NCBI GenBank assembly: GCA_025450195.1 | Contig: JANWHW010000028.1 | Coordinates: 145,521-209,520 of the forward strand | DNA length: 64,000 nt | Reading direction: 5' to 3' | Source of the DNA: Solirubrobacterales bacterium | Lineage (GTDB): Bacteria; Actinomycetota; Thermoleophilia; Solirubrobacterales; 70-9 | Shown here: positions 1 through 11,057 of the stretch, piece by piece | How the letters are laid out: the number at the start of each line of letters is the position of its first letter | How positions within the stretch are numbered: the first letter of the stretch is position 1 | The notes under the pieces: model-generated | The model's database searches: none | The model's input: the letters and a program-made list of their open reading frames with translations, nothing else | Told to the model about the DNA's origin: nothing | Translations under genes and position numbers: made by a program

Positions 1-1
1 C

Positions 2-1090
2 GCCTCGCTCGTCGACATCCGGCGCGTCCACAACCTCGACGAGTTCCTGGGCCAGAAACTCGAGTGCAAAGTGATCGAGCTGAACCGCAGCCGCAACAAC
101 GTCGTGCTCTCCCGGCGAGCCGTGCTCGAGGAAGAGCGCAAGGAGGTCCGGGAGCAAATCCTCGGCCGGCTGGAGCCAGGTCAGATCGTCGACGGCAAGA
201 TCTCCAACATCGTCGACTTCGGCGCCTTCGTCGACCTCGACGGGATCGACGGCCTGATCCACATTTCCGAGCTTTCCTGGAGTCACGTCAACCACCCCTC
301 GGAGGTCGTCTCGATTGGGGACACGGTGCGGATCAAAGTGCTCGACATCGATCGCGATCGCCAGCGCATCTCACTCGGTCTCAAGCAGACGCAAGAGGAT
401 CCCTGGCAGCGGGTGATCAGCAGTCACCGCTCCGGCGATGTCTTGGAGGGGGCGGTGACGAAGGTCGTCGCCTTCGGCGCCTTCGTTGAGATCCTGCCTG
501 GGGTCGAGGGCTTGGTTCACATCTCGGAGCTGGCTGATCACCACGTTGAGAATCCGAGCGAGGTTGTCGAGCCAGGGTCCACGCTCAACGTCAAGATCCT
601 CGAGATCGACGAAGAGCGCCGCCGTCTTTCTCTCAGCATCAAGCGCGTTGAGGGTCAGAACATGCCGATGGGCGACCTCAGCGAACAGCTGCAGGACGCT
701 GCCGCCTCCGCAGAAGGAGAGGCACCTGCGGATGAGGACGGCTCCGAGCTCGCTGAGGAGCCACAGGCCGAGGAGGAGCCCCCGGTTGAGGAGGAGGACC
801 CCGTTGCGGAGGAGACTGCTGAGGATCCCGTAGCCGAAGAGGTTGCCGAGGACCCCGTAGCCGAGGAGGCGCCAAGCGAAGAGCCCTCGACAGAGGAGGC
901 TCCGGCTGAAGAGCCTGCTGCCGAGGAGGCAGAGCCCACCGTCGAGGAGCCACAAGCCGAAGAGCCTGCCGCTGCTGAGCCAGAGGCGGAGGAGTCTGCG
1001 GCTGAGGAAGTCGACGACGCCGAAGAGCCTGCCGCTGAGGAAGTCGCGGCCGACGGCGAGTCGCAGCCCGAGGCGTCGACCGAGTCTTAG
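2..1090 (+). CDS. rpsA: 30S ribosomal protein S1, 3' part
   Basis: This is the C-terminal part of ribosomal protein S1, which binds mRNA on the 30S subunit; the 5' end lies outside the window. The frame is open from base 2 and carries the end of one S1 repeat, then two complete S1 (OB-fold) repeats, each with the 'FGAFV...GLxHISEL' core. After them comes a tail of about 140 residues, almost all Glu, Ala and Pro, with repeated 'EDPVAEE' units. The family is certain; the tail is unusually long and acidic. The TAG stop lies inside a long inverted repeat that fills the gap to coaE. Confidence 0.96.
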   Translation, partial: ASLVDIRRVHNLDEFLGQKLECKVIELNRSRNNVVLSRRAVLEEERKEVREQILGRLEPGQIVDGKISNIVDFGAFVDLDGIDGLIHISELSWSHVNHPSEVVSIGDTVRIKVLDIDRDRQRISLGLKQTQEDPWQRVISSHRSGDVLEGAVTKVVAFGAFVEILPGVEGLVHISELADHHVENPSEVVEPGSTLNVKILEIDEERRRLSLSIKRVEGQNMPMGDLSEQLQDAAASAEGEAPADEDGSELAEEPQAEEEPPVEEEDPVAEETAEDPVAEEVAEDPVAEEAPSEEPSTEEAPAEEPAAEEAEPTVEEPQAEEPAAAEPEAEESAAEEVDDAEEPAAEEVAADGESQPEASTES

Positions 1091-1256
1091 ATGGTTGATT
1101 CCACGCCCCCGCACACCTGGATGGCGTGCGTGGCGCTTCGCATCTCTGCGTCCTCGGGCTTGCCTTTGGCGCCACCAAAGACTGCGCCCTGCGTCCTTGA
1201 TCTGCTTGGCCACGCACGCCCCCAGTCACACGCGGCCGTGGAATCAACCGTCTAGG
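1086..1256. repeat. Nested inverted repeat between rpsA and coaE
   Basis: The gap between rpsA and coaE folds back on itself. The outer arms (1086-1105 and 1237-1256) pair over 20 positions with two G-U pairs, around the core 'GGTTGATTCCACG'. A second perfect 11-bp stem lies inside (1123-1133 with 1210-1220, 'GGCGTGCGTGG'). The centre holds small hairpins such as CTTTGG..CCAAAG. The rpsA stop codon is in the left arm, and coaE starts 8 bases after the right arm. It could be a terminator or RNase III site, a structured RNA, or a small palindromic mobile element. Confidence 0.75.
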
Positions 1257-1264
1257 CGACCGAC

Positions 1265-1846
1265 GTGCCGCCGCTGACGATTGGCCTCACCGGCGGCATC
1301 GCGGCCGGGAAGTCTTCAGCGCTCGAAGCGTTCGCGCGCCTGGGGGCGGCGACCATCTCCAGCGACGCGGTCGTCCACGAGCTGCTCGATTCCGAGCCTC
1401 TGTTGAGTCGCCTAGCCGAGCGCTGGGGCCCGGATGTGGCACCGGAGGGAAGAGTGGAGCGAGCAAAGGTCGGCGAGATCGTCTTCGCAAACCCGGACGA
1501 GCTGAGCTGGCTGGAGGCCCAGATCCATCCACTGGTCGGTGAGCGCATCGCTACCTGGCTTGGATCGCTCCGGGAGGGCACCAGCATCGCCGTCGTCGAG
1601 GTGCCGCTGCTCTTCGAGTCGGGAATGGACGACGTTTTCGATACGACCGTCGCGGTGGTGACTTCGGATCCCGTGCGCCGGGCTCGCGCTGAGGCTCGGG
1701 GCCACGTCCTGGTCAATGAGCGAGAGGCCCGCCAGATGGACCAGGGCGAGAAGGCCTCCCGCGCCGAGCATGTGGTTGAGAACGATGGAACGGTTGAGGA
1801 TCTCGAGCGGGCCCTGTCCGGTCTGGTGGAGAAGTTGCGAACATGA
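1265..1846 (+). CDS. coaE: Dephospho-CoA kinase
   Basis: This enzyme phosphorylates the ribose 3'-OH of dephospho-CoA with ATP, the last step of CoA synthesis, in the cytosol. The 193-residue product is of normal length. It has the P-loop 'GLTGGIAAGKSS' at residues 6-17 and the family motif 'VEVPLLFESGMDD' near residue 115. The start is GTG, with no clear ribosome site, just after the inverted repeat that follows rpsA. The rpsA-coaE order is common in actinobacteria. The panCDB genes for the same pathway lie 11 kb downstream. Confidence 0.95.
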   Translation: MPPLTIGLTGGIAAGKSSALEAFARLGAATISSDAVVHELLDSEPLLSRLAERWGPDVAPEGRVERAKVGEIVFANPDELSWLEAQIHPLVGERIATWLGSLREGTSIAVVEVPLLFESGMDDVFDTTVAVVTSDPVRRARAEARGHVLVNEREARQMDQGEKASRAEHVVENDGTVEDLERALSGLVEKLRT

Positions 1847-1910
1847 GCGGAGCGGGTCCGGCAAGGCGCGTGTGGCAGCTCGCGCCGCGAACGGAGCGCG
1901 AGACAGCGCG

Positions 1911-2477
1911 ATGAAGCGCACGACCGGGCGGCGCCTGCTTCTCGGCGGGGCAGCCGCGGTGGCGGCGATCGTTGCTCTGGGCTTCGCAGGGAAGTTCGAT
2001 CATGTAATCCGGGAGCTGACGCTTCCCTTGCGTCATGAGGACATCATTCGCCAGCAGGCCGCCGAAAAGAACGTCGATGCCTCGCTGATTGCAGCCGTGA
2101 TCTACGCTGAGTCGCGCTTTCGCGACCAGACCTCACACGCAGGGGCGCGTGGACTGATGCAGATCACGCCGGCGACGGCCAACGAGATCGAGAGGCTGAG
2201 CGGCGGCACGACATTCAAGCTCGATGACCTCGGAGACCCCGACATCAACATTCGCTACGGGACCTTCTACCTGCGTGAACTGCTCGACCGGTTCGACGGC
2301 AACGAGCTCGCTGCACTGGCTGCCTACAACGCCGGGCCCACCCAGGTTGAGGAGTGGGGTGGAGCGGATTTGACTCTTGATGCGATCCCGCTCGACGAAA
2401 CCCGCGGATACGTCGCAGACGTACTGAGCAAGCGTCGCGTCTACCGTGAGACCTATCCCGAGGAGCTGGGCTACTGA
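1911..2477 (+). CDS. Membrane-anchored lytic transglycosylase (SLT domain)
   Basis: This probably cleaves peptidoglycan glycan strands outside the membrane. I placed the start at ATG 1911 (188 aa) because it gives an N-terminal signal or anchor ('RRLLLGGAAAVAAIVALGFAG'); the longer track ORF overlaps coaE. The SLT domain has the catalytic Glu in 'YAESRF', then 'GLMQITP' and 'AYNAGP', all canonical. It follows coaE by 64 bases and leads directly into the MFS gene, so these genes are probably co-transcribed. The paired arginines before the hydrophobic stretch resemble a Tat signal, but weakly. Confidence 0.88.
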   Translation: MKRTTGRRLLLGGAAAVAAIVALGFAGKFDHVIRELTLPLRHEDIIRQQAAEKNVDASLIAAVIYAESRFRDQTSHAGARGLMQITPATANEIERLSGGTTFKLDDLGDPDINIRYGTFYLRELLDRFDGNELAALAAYNAGPTQVEEWGGADLTLDAIPLDETRGYVADVLSKRRVYRETYPEELGY

Positions 2478-2506
2478 CCGCTTCCCGCAAGCCGGGTGTC
2501 GCCACC

Positions 2507-3844
2507 TTGGCGCTCGTCGTCGGTTTGGTTCTTGCCGACTCCTCGATCGTCGTCCTGGCGCTGCCGCAGATCTATCGCGAGCTCGACACCAGTGTGGCCG
2601 GGGTGACCTGGGTCCTGGTCTCGTTCAATCTCGTGATGGCCGTTGCTGCGGTGCCGGCGGCGCACCTCGCGCGTCGCATTGGCCCAGGCCGTGCCGCCGC
2701 GCTTGGCTTGGCGGTCTTCGCCGGCGCCAGTCTCGCCTGTGGTCTCTCGTCTGAGCTGAGCACGCTCATCGCCGCTCGTTGCGTGCAGGCCCTGGGAGGC
2801 GCCGCCGCAGTGACAGCGGTGCTGGAGCTTTTGCCTTCAACGGTCGGATCAGAGCAGCGTGCCGCCGCCATCTGGGCGATCGCGGGGGCAACCGGAGCCG
2901 CGTTGGGCCCGGCGATCGGCGGCTTGCTGACCGAGCTGGTCTCCTGGCAGTCGATCTTCCTGCTGCAGATGCCGGTGGCGATCGCTGCCGGAGTGCCGAT
3001 CCTTGCGGTGGCCAGGCACGAGGCGGCGACCAGCGTGCTGGCGGCGGAGCTGCGCCCCAGTGGCCGGCCTCACCTGCTGGCGAACCTGGCGCTGGCGATG
3101 GTCTCGGCAGCCATCGCGGCGGCTCTCTTCCTGCTTGTCCTTCTGCTGATCGAGGGCTGGAGGCTGACCCCGATTGGCGCCGCGATCGTGGTCAGCGTGA
3201 TGCCGCTTTCGGCCCTGTTCGGCGCCCGCTTGGACGTGGCGGTCCCCAGTGCCCGGGCTCGTGCTGCGGCCGGGGCCATCCTTGTATCCGGCGGGCTCGG
3301 CGGGCTCGCCCTGCTGCCGAAGGCAGAGGTGGTGCTGACGCTGCCGCCTCAGATCCTGGTCGGGGTCGGGCTTGCTCTGGTTCTCTCGGCTTTGACCGAA
3401 ACGGCCCTTGCCGGGCGGGCTCCGCAGGCGATCCACGGGGGTTGGACGATCTCGGCTCGCCACGCCGGCGTCGCAGTCGGCCTGGTTGCCTTGACGCCCC
3501 TTTTCACCGCTGACATAGCCCAGCAACGTCACGACGCGATCGATGCCGGCACGGCGGTGGTGCTCGACTCTGGAGTCAGCCCACTGCTCAAGCTTGAGCT
3601 GTCGCAGCGCATCGATGACCGGCTGGAGGACGAGCGCGGCAGGGTGCCTACGATCGGACCGGCCTTCGAGCCGCTTCCAGACGATCCCGAGGAGCGAGCG
3701 GAAGTGCTTCAGCTTCGCGAAGAACTGCAGGACCAGCTCGACCGCGGCGCCACCCATGCCTTCAGCCCCTCCTTCGGGTTGGGTGCGATGATCGGACTAC
3801 TTGCCCTGATACCCATCGGCCTGGCACGAAGGGTGGATCTATGA
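2507..3844 (+). CDS. MFS transporter, DHA2-like drug exporter
   Basis: This polytopic membrane protein of the major facilitator superfamily probably exports drugs or metabolites. The first helix carries 'LADSSIVVLALPQIYREL', close to EmrB/QacA-type proteins, followed by 'WVLVSFNLVMA' and 'ARRIGPGRAAALG'. A hydrophilic region of about 60 residues precedes the last helix. The listed TTG start lies very close to helix 1. The frame stays open upstream, and a CTG at 2474 overlapping the stop of the previous gene would add 'LTASRKPGVAT', so the true start is uncertain. The stop overlaps the next start as ATGA. The substrate cannot be told. Confidence 0.85.
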   Translation: MALVVGLVLADSSIVVLALPQIYRELDTSVAGVTWVLVSFNLVMAVAAVPAAHLARRIGPGRAAALGLAVFAGASLACGLSSELSTLIAARCVQALGGAAAVTAVLELLPSTVGSEQRAAAIWAIAGATGAALGPAIGGLLTELVSWQSIFLLQMPVAIAAGVPILAVARHEAATSVLAAELRPSGRPHLLANLALAMVSAAIAAALFLLVLLLIEGWRLTPIGAAIVVSVMPLSALFGARLDVAVPSARARAAAGAILVSGGLGGLALLPKAEVVLTLPPQILVGVGLALVLSALTETALAGRAPQAIHGGWTISARHAGVAVGLVALTPLFTADIAQQRHDAIDAGTAVVLDSGVSPLLKLELSQRIDDRLEDERGRVPTIGPAFEPLPDDPEERAEVLQLREELQDQLDRGATHAFSPSFGLGAMIGLLALIPIGLARRVDL

Positions 3845-3981
3845 GCGCGGAGCGACCAAGCGTGCCCCCGAACCCGGAGCGGAGGGAGCGTGCATATCTG
3901 GTTCTGCGCGACCGGAGCGAGGGTGAGGCCCTTGGCATCTGGTTCTTCGCGCCGGGAGCAAAGCGCGAGGCATTGCTATGA
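3841..3981 (+). CDS. Small coupled protein, 46 aa, unknown function
   Basis: This short frame is absent from the ORF track because of its size. It starts at ATG 3841, overlapping the MFS stop as ATGA, and its own TGA overlaps the next ATG (3978) in the same way. That double coupling is good evidence for translation. The product is soluble and charged, beginning MSAERPSVPPN and ending GAKREALL, with no motif I recognise. The next gene also begins MSAER, and the first 14 bases of the two genes are nearly identical, so a small local duplication is possible. Confidence 0.55.
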   Translation: MSAERPSVPPNPERRERAYLVLRDRSEGEALGIWFFAPGAKREALL

Positions 3982-4502
3982 GTGCGGAGCGGAAGGCTCA
4001 GCTGTTGGTGGCCTACGCGGTCCTCGCGTCACTTGCCCTGGTTGGGGCATACCTGCTGGCCGGAGGCTCCTCATACGCTCCCGCTAAGACCCAGGACCCA
4101 TGCGAGCCTCGGACATGGCGAGATCCCGGCAATCTCGAAGAGATCGCACAGCAGTTCTCACTCTCGGCACTCGACGGCGCCGCCTGCGAGTTGGGTGTGA
4201 CCAGGGAGAGGTTGGCGCAGGCGCTCGCCACTCCGGAGTCGCGAGAGCGCTTCATGGAGCGCTACGGAATCGACGAAATAGAGCTCGCGCGTGCGGTGCG
4301 GGCTGGGCTCCTGCGCGCGGTCGACGATGCCGAAGAAGCAGGGGCGATCAGCCCCCTGCTGGGAGTCCCCCTGCGCGAAGCGCTGCGTCAAATCCCGCTC
4401 GAAGAAGCGATCGAACTGATCGATGATGCGCGCACACTGCTCGACAACCTGCAGACCTTCCTCGGCCCGGCCCAGGGCCTGCTCGAACAGTTCCTCCGCT
4501 AG
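3978..4502 (+). CDS. Single-pass membrane protein of unknown function
   Basis: The protein has 174 residues. One hydrophobic helix lies near residues 8-30 ('LLVAYAVLASLALVGAYLLAGG'), followed by a helical, acidic domain rich in Ala, Arg and Glu that should be outside the membrane. I do not recognise the family. It is the last gene of the coaE-SLT-MFS series and is coupled by ATGA to the small gene before it. It is followed by an inverted repeat and by a convergent XRE regulator gene. Confidence 0.7.
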   Translation: MSAERKAQLLVAYAVLASLALVGAYLLAGGSSYAPAKTQDPCEPRTWRDPGNLEEIAQQFSLSALDGAACELGVTRERLAQALATPESRERFMERYGIDEIELARAVRAGLLRAVDDAEEAGAISPLLGVPLREALRQIPLEEAIELIDDARTLLDNLQTFLGPAQGLLEQFLR

Positions 4503-4516
4503 CTTCCTCGAGCAGG
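4478..4516. terminator. Hairpin between convergent genes
   Basis: A perfect 9-bp inverted repeat, CCTGCTCGA (4478-4486) and TCGAGCAGG (4508-4516), brackets the stop codon of the upstream gene. It lies ahead of the stop of the opposing XRE gene. It has no T-run, so it is a possible bidirectional terminator or 3'-end protector only. Confidence 0.4.
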
Positions 4517-4557
4517 TCTGCTTAGAGGATGGGCTCTCGCGCCGTATACTCGGGTTC

Positions 4558-4806
4558 TTACTTCTTGAACGTGAACTTGCTGGTCTTTGTGTTCCAGCGG
4601 ATACCGACGCAGAGCTGTTCGGGAGTTGTGTCGAGGGCGCTGGCGAGCTTGACGATCGTTCCCAGCCGCGGCTCGCGCCCGCCTCTCTCCAGCAGCGAGA
4701 TCTCAGTTCGGTGAAGGTCGCAAAGGCTTGCCAGCGCCTCCTGCGAGATGTCCCGCCTACGGCGCGCTTTTCGCAAATTGATCGCGAAACGGTCCCGTGG
4801 TTCCAT
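4558..4806 (-). CDS. XRE-family helix-turn-helix regulator
   Basis: This is a small Cro/CI-type DNA-binding protein of 82 residues. The HTH lies at about residues 8-62, with 'LRKARRRRDISQEALASL' as the first helices and 'RTEISLLERGGREPRLGTIVKLASAL' as the recognition and following helices. There is no extra sensor domain, only a short basic tail. It stands alone between convergent genes on the other strand, so its targets are unclear. The upstream DNA has two direct repeats and a -10-like box, which fits autoregulation. Confidence 0.88.
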   Translation of the reverse strand: MEPRDRFAINLRKARRRRDISQEALASLCDLHRTEISLLERGGREPRLGTIVKLASALDTTPEQLCVGIRWNTKTSKFTFKK

Positions 4807-4813
4807 GGCGGCG

Positions 4814-4867
4814 ATTATGCGGGCCTGAAGACAGAGAATCTACAGACAAAACGTCTAGAGACAAAAC
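4814..4867 (-). promoter_or_regulatory. XRE gene promoter with tandem operator-like repeats
   Basis: On the minus strand, CATAAT (4819-4814) lies 7 bases before the ATG, as in a leaderless promoter. Upstream, GTTTTGTCT occurs twice with 15-base spacing (4867-4859 and 4852-4844). This arrangement suits a repressor site but is unproven. Confidence 0.4.
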
Positions 4868-4901
4868 TCAGCGTTTATCCTGAACGGTCCGATCGGGAAG
4901 C

Positions 4902-5270
4902 TCAGGGGCGAGTCGCTCGCCAGACCCAGATCATGGCCAGCGGCTGAAGTGGCAGCCGCGCCCACAGCGCCCAGCGGGGCACTTGGTCAAGGTCGAGGCC
5001 TTTCACCTGGTCGGGGTTGACCGCCATGTGCACGTTTGCGGGAAAGACCGCGACGAGAAGGGCAAGCAGCCACCACCGCGCAAAGCGGCGAGTGCGGGGA
5101 GGGAAGACTGCCGCCCCACCGGCGATCTCGGCGATGCCGCTGACGATCACCGCCTCTCGGTGATGGGGGACCCAGGGGGGCATGATCGCCTCGAAGCTGC
5201 GCGGGGTGACGAAATGCATCGTCCCGACGAAGCCGAAGAAGCCAGCAAGGGCTTTCTGCGAGCTGCTCAT
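4902..5270 (-). CDS. DoxX-like membrane protein
   Basis: This is a small integral membrane protein of about 122 residues with four predicted hydrophobic segments. It resembles the DoxX/DoxD family in '[16 protein letters not shown]', '[14 protein letters not shown]' and the C-terminal '[12 protein letters not shown]'. I chose ATG 5270 ([10 protein letters not shown]) because the longer track ORF adds an unlikely charged stretch. Family members are linked to redox or terminal oxidase roles, but most have no known function. It is divergent from uvrB, and a palindrome lies between them. Confidence 0.75.
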   Translation of the reverse strand: MSSSQKALAGFFGFVGTMHFVTPRSFEAIMPPWVPHHREAVIVSGIAEIAGGAAVFPPRTRRFARWWLLALLVAVFPANVHMAVNPDQVKGLDLDQVPRWALWARLPLQPLAMIWVWRATRP

Positions 5271-5310
5271 GGACGGGGCAGTCTCCCAGGTCCGCGGGCC
5301 GGGCGATTTC

Positions 5311-5327
5311 CTCTCGCATAGCGAGAG
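5311..5327. promoter_or_regulatory. Palindrome between DoxX-like gene and uvrB
   Basis: CTCTCGC-ATA-GCGAGAG is a perfect 7-3-7 palindrome in the divergent gap. It resembles an operator for a dimeric regulator, but its position is also compatible with chance. It is not a LexA-type GAAC-N4-GTTC site. Confidence 0.35.
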
Positions 5328-5341
5328 CAACTCGCCCCGTT

Positions 5342-7408
5342 TTGCCGTCTGACGCCCCGGGGCGGCAGATCCTTCTGGCGGTCGACCCCCCTCGCTATCG
5401 TGATCTGGCCTTGTCTGAGTTCAAGCTGAATCCCGCCTACACGCCAACCGCCGACCAGCCGAAGGCGATCGCCGGTCTGGCGGAGGGGCTTGGGGCGGAG
5501 GAGAAGTTCCAGACGCTGCTGGGAGCGACGGGTACCGGGAAGACGTTCACGATGGCGGCGACGATCGAGGCGGTACAGCGCCCCTCTCTGGTGATCGCAC
5601 ACAACAAGACGCTTGCCGCCCAGCTCTGCAACGAGTTTCGGGAGTTCTTCCCCGACAACGCGGTCGAGTACTTCGTCTCCTACTACGACTACTACCAGCC
5701 CGAGGCCTACGTCCCCGCCCAGGACCTCTACATCGAGAAGGACTCTTCGATCAACGATGAGATCGATCGTCTGCGCCATGCCGCCACCGCGGCGTTGTTT
5801 GCCCGCCGCGACGTGATCATCGTCGCCTCGGTCTCCTGCATCTACGGGATCGGCTCGCCGCAGGTCTACAACGAAAAAATGCAGCTGTTCAAGGTCGGCC
5901 AAGAAATCGACCGCGACGAGGTGCTGCGCAAGCTGGTCAAGATGCAATACCAGCGAAACGACGCGACCCTGGGCCGTGGCACCTTCCGAGTGCGGGGCGA
6001 GGTGCTGGAGATCATGCCCTCCTACGCGGAGTCGGCCTATCGCATCTCGCTGTTCGGCGATGAGATCGAGGGGGTTCAGCACTTCGACCCACTGACCGGC
6101 GAGGTGCTCGACACGATCGACCACGTCTCGGTCTGGCCGGCCTCGCACTACGTGACCAAGGACGAGACGCTGGAGCGCGCGATCGAGGAAATACGTGCCG
6201 AACTGAGCTCCCGGACCGCCGAGCTGGAGGAGGAAGGCAAGCAGCTGGAGGCTCACAGGCTGCGCCAGCGCACCGCCTACGACATCGAGATGCTGAAGGA
6301 GCTGGGCTTCACCTCGGGGATCGAGAACTACTCGCGGATCCTCGACGGCCGCCCGGAGGGAAGCCCCCCACACACGCTGATCGACTACTTCCCCGACGAT
6401 TTCGTCGTCTTCGTCGACGAGTCCCATCAAACGATCCCTCAGATCGGAGGGATGTACGAGGGAGACAGATCGAGGAAGCAGACCTTGATCGACTACGGCT
6501 TCCGGCTACCGTCGGCGATCGACAACCGCCCACTCAAGTTCGACGAGTTCCTCGAGCGAGTCGATCGGCTGGTGATGGTCTCGGCGACGCCGGGCCCGTT
6601 CGAGCGGGCCGAGTCGACCCGGATCGTCGAGCAGATCGTCCGCCCGACCGGGATCGTCGACCCAGAGATCGACGTTCGCGAGACGAAGAACCAGATCGAC
6701 GACCTGATGAACGAGATCAAGGCTCGGGCGGAGGCTGGGGACAGGGTGCTGGTCACCACGCTGACCAAGAAGATGGCCGAGGACCTGACCGGGTACCTGC
6801 TCGAGTACGGGATCAAGGTCCGTTATCTGCACTCCGAGGTCGACACGCTGGAGCGGATCCAGATAATCCGCGACCTGCGGCTCGGGGAGTACGACGTCCT
6901 GGTCGGGGTCAACCTGCTGCGCGAGGGCCTCGACCTGCCCGAGGTTTCACTCGTCGCCATTCTCGATGCCGATAAGGAGGGCTTCCTGCGCGGCGAGACC
7001 AGCCTCGTGCAGACGATCGGCCGTGCCGCCAGAAACGTCAACGGGCGGGTACTGATGTACGCCGACAAGGAGACCGACTCAATGCGCGCCGCAATTCGCG
7101 AGACCGACCGCCGGCGCGCGATCCAGCTTGCCTATAACGCCGAGCACGGGATCACCCCGGAGACGGTCCGCAAGGGAATCTCCGAGATGACGGAGTTCCT
7201 CGCTATGGAGGACCGAGCCCCACGCAAGCGCCGTGCCAAGCGGTCGACGGATTTCGCCGACCCCGCGGAGCTGGAGCGCACGATCGTCGCCCTCGAGGAG
7301 GAGATGCTCGCCGCCGCGGACGACCTCCGCTTCGAGGAGGCCGCCCGCATCCGCGACGAGCTGAAGGAGCTGCGCCGGGATCTCGAGGGGATGAGGGCGG
7401 GCGCTTAG
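5342..7408 (+). CDS. uvrB: Excinuclease ABC subunit B
   Basis: UvrB is the damage-verifying helicase of nucleotide excision repair; it loads with UvrA and recruits UvrC. The 688-residue product has Walker A 'GATGTGKTF', the beta-hairpin region '[12 protein letters not shown]', helicase motif '[14 protein letters not shown]', 'SATPGP', and 'QTIGRAARN'. The C-terminal UvrC-binding UVR motif ends the protein. The listed TTG start adds about 23 residues ahead of '[17 protein letters not shown]'; the TTG at 5411 matches the usual family start and has TATCGT about 10 bases upstream, so that start may be the real one. The uvrA gene follows after one small opposing gene. Confidence 0.97.
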   Translation: MPSDAPGRQILLAVDPPRYRDLALSEFKLNPAYTPTADQPKAIAGLAEGLGAEEKFQTLLGATGTGKTFTMAATIEAVQRPSLVIAHNKTLAAQLCNEFREFFPDNAVEYFVSYYDYYQPEAYVPAQDLYIEKDSSINDEIDRLRHAATAALFARRDVIIVASVSCIYGIGSPQVYNEKMQLFKVGQEIDRDEVLRKLVKMQYQRNDATLGRGTFRVRGEVLEIMPSYAESAYRISLFGDEIEGVQHFDPLTGEVLDTIDHVSVWPASHYVTKDETLERAIEEIRAELSSRTAELEEEGKQLEAHRLRQRTAYDIEMLKELGFTSGIENYSRILDGRPEGSPPHTLIDYFPDDFVVFVDESHQTIPQIGGMYEGDRSRKQTLIDYGFRLPSAIDNRPLKFDEFLERVDRLVMVSATPGPFERAESTRIVEQIVRPTGIVDPEIDVRETKNQIDDLMNEIKARAEAGDRVLVTTLTKKMAEDLTGYLLEYGIKVRYLHSEVDTLERIQIIRDLRLGEYDVLVGVNLLREGLDLPEVSLVAILDADKEGFLRGETSLVQTIGRAARNVNGRVLMYADKETDSMRAAIRETDRRRAIQLAYNAEHGITPETVRKGISEMTEFLAMEDRAPRKRRAKRSTDFADPAELERTIVALEEEMLAAADDLRFEEAARIRDELKELRRDLEGMRAGA

Positions 7409-7782
7409 GCCAGCAGCTTCGCCGCCTTTGCACTGTCGGCGTGGAACTCGCCTCGGACAACCTTGCCGTCTTCGAACTTCATCAGGTGCAGGAAGGCCCC
7501 CTCGAAGTCGCCGTTGTCGTTGCTGGCGCGCTGCGTGCCGCGGATCACGACGTAGTCGCCCGCATCGATGAACTCCTCGGGCTCGACGCTGAACGACGAC
7601 CAGTAGTTCGGGATCTGGGCGAAATTCCCGAGGATTGCGTCGCGGCCACGGGTTTCGCCGCCGAGGGGCAGCTCGTCCGAGGTAACCCAGACGCCATCTT
7701 CAGCGAACATCTCCTTCAGCGATTCGAGATCGCCTCGCCCAAAAGCGTCGTAGGCAGACCGGGCAGTATCGACATTCGACAT
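7405..7782 (-). CDS. SnoaL/NTF2-like protein
   Basis: The 125-residue protein has the cone-shaped NTF2-like fold pattern: '[26 protein letters not shown]' at the start, then '[11 protein letters not shown]' and '[20 protein letters not shown]'. Relatives include ketosteroid isomerase-like and polyketide-cyclase-like enzymes and many proteins of unknown role, so no reaction can be assigned. A strong AGGAG site lies 5 bases before the ATG. Its 3' end overlaps the uvrB stop by 4 bases in convergent orientation. Confidence 0.8.
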   Translation of the reverse strand: MSNVDTARSAYDAFGRGDLESLKEMFAEDGVWVTSDELPLGGETRGRDAILGNFAQIPNYWSSFSVEPEEFIDAGDYVVIRGTQRASNDNGDFEGAFLHLMKFEDGKVVRGEFHADSAKAAKLLA

Positions 7783-7891
7783 CTCGTCTCCTTTTGTCGG
7801 ACTGGCCTCCCGCTCCGCACAAAGACCGTACGCCTTGAGTGCGCCTCTCGCAACTGTCCCCTAAGAGCCCGTTTGCAGGGTGCGCTCGAGG

Positions 7892-7916
7892 GAACATCTG
7901 TTCGCGTGCCTAGAAT
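7892..7916 (+). promoter_or_regulatory. LexA (SOS) box and -10 box of uvrA
   Basis: GAACATCTGTTC (7892-7903) fits the GAAC-N4-GTTC core of Gram-positive and actinobacterial LexA operators. It is followed after 7 bases by TAGAAT (7911-7916), a good -10 box, which lies 8 bases before the GTG of uvrA. The site overlaps the expected -35 to -10 region, so bound LexA would block uvrA transcription. The mRNA would be leaderless. Confidence 0.7.
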
Positions 7917-7924
7917 GCATCTGA

Positions 7925-10933
<3,009 letters not shown>

Positions 10934-10936
<3 letters not shown>

Positions 10937-11052
10937 TTAGAGATTCCGGCAGGGGCTCCGCTCAGCTTTTTTGCGATCGTTGGTTTGCTGACCGTGAACG
11001 GCGGCAGGCGAAAAAATGCAAGACGCTTCACCCCTGCCGGAATCTCTAATCA
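10934..11052. terminator. 22-bp perfect inverted repeat between convergent genes
   Basis: The arms 10934-10955 and 11031-11052 are perfect reverse complements over 22 bases ('GATTAGAGATTCCGGCAGGG' core). The left arm starts exactly at the uvrA stop codon; the right arm ends 5 bases before the ROK kinase stop on the other strand. The 75-base interior has a second stem joining T6 (10967-10972) and A6 (11011-11016). A bidirectional terminator is the simplest reading; a small palindromic element is the alternative. Confidence 0.7.
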
Positions 11053-11057
11053 GTCGG

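Noticed and set aside
371-1213. 280-aa minus-strand ORF opposite rpsA
   Set aside because: It is antisense to conserved S1 repeats and its Leu/Gly/Arg-rich product mirrors the acidic tail. High-GC DNA gives many such shadows.
5267-6430. 387-aa minus-strand ORF opposite uvrB
   Set aside because: It lies fully against conserved uvrB sequence and shows no domain.
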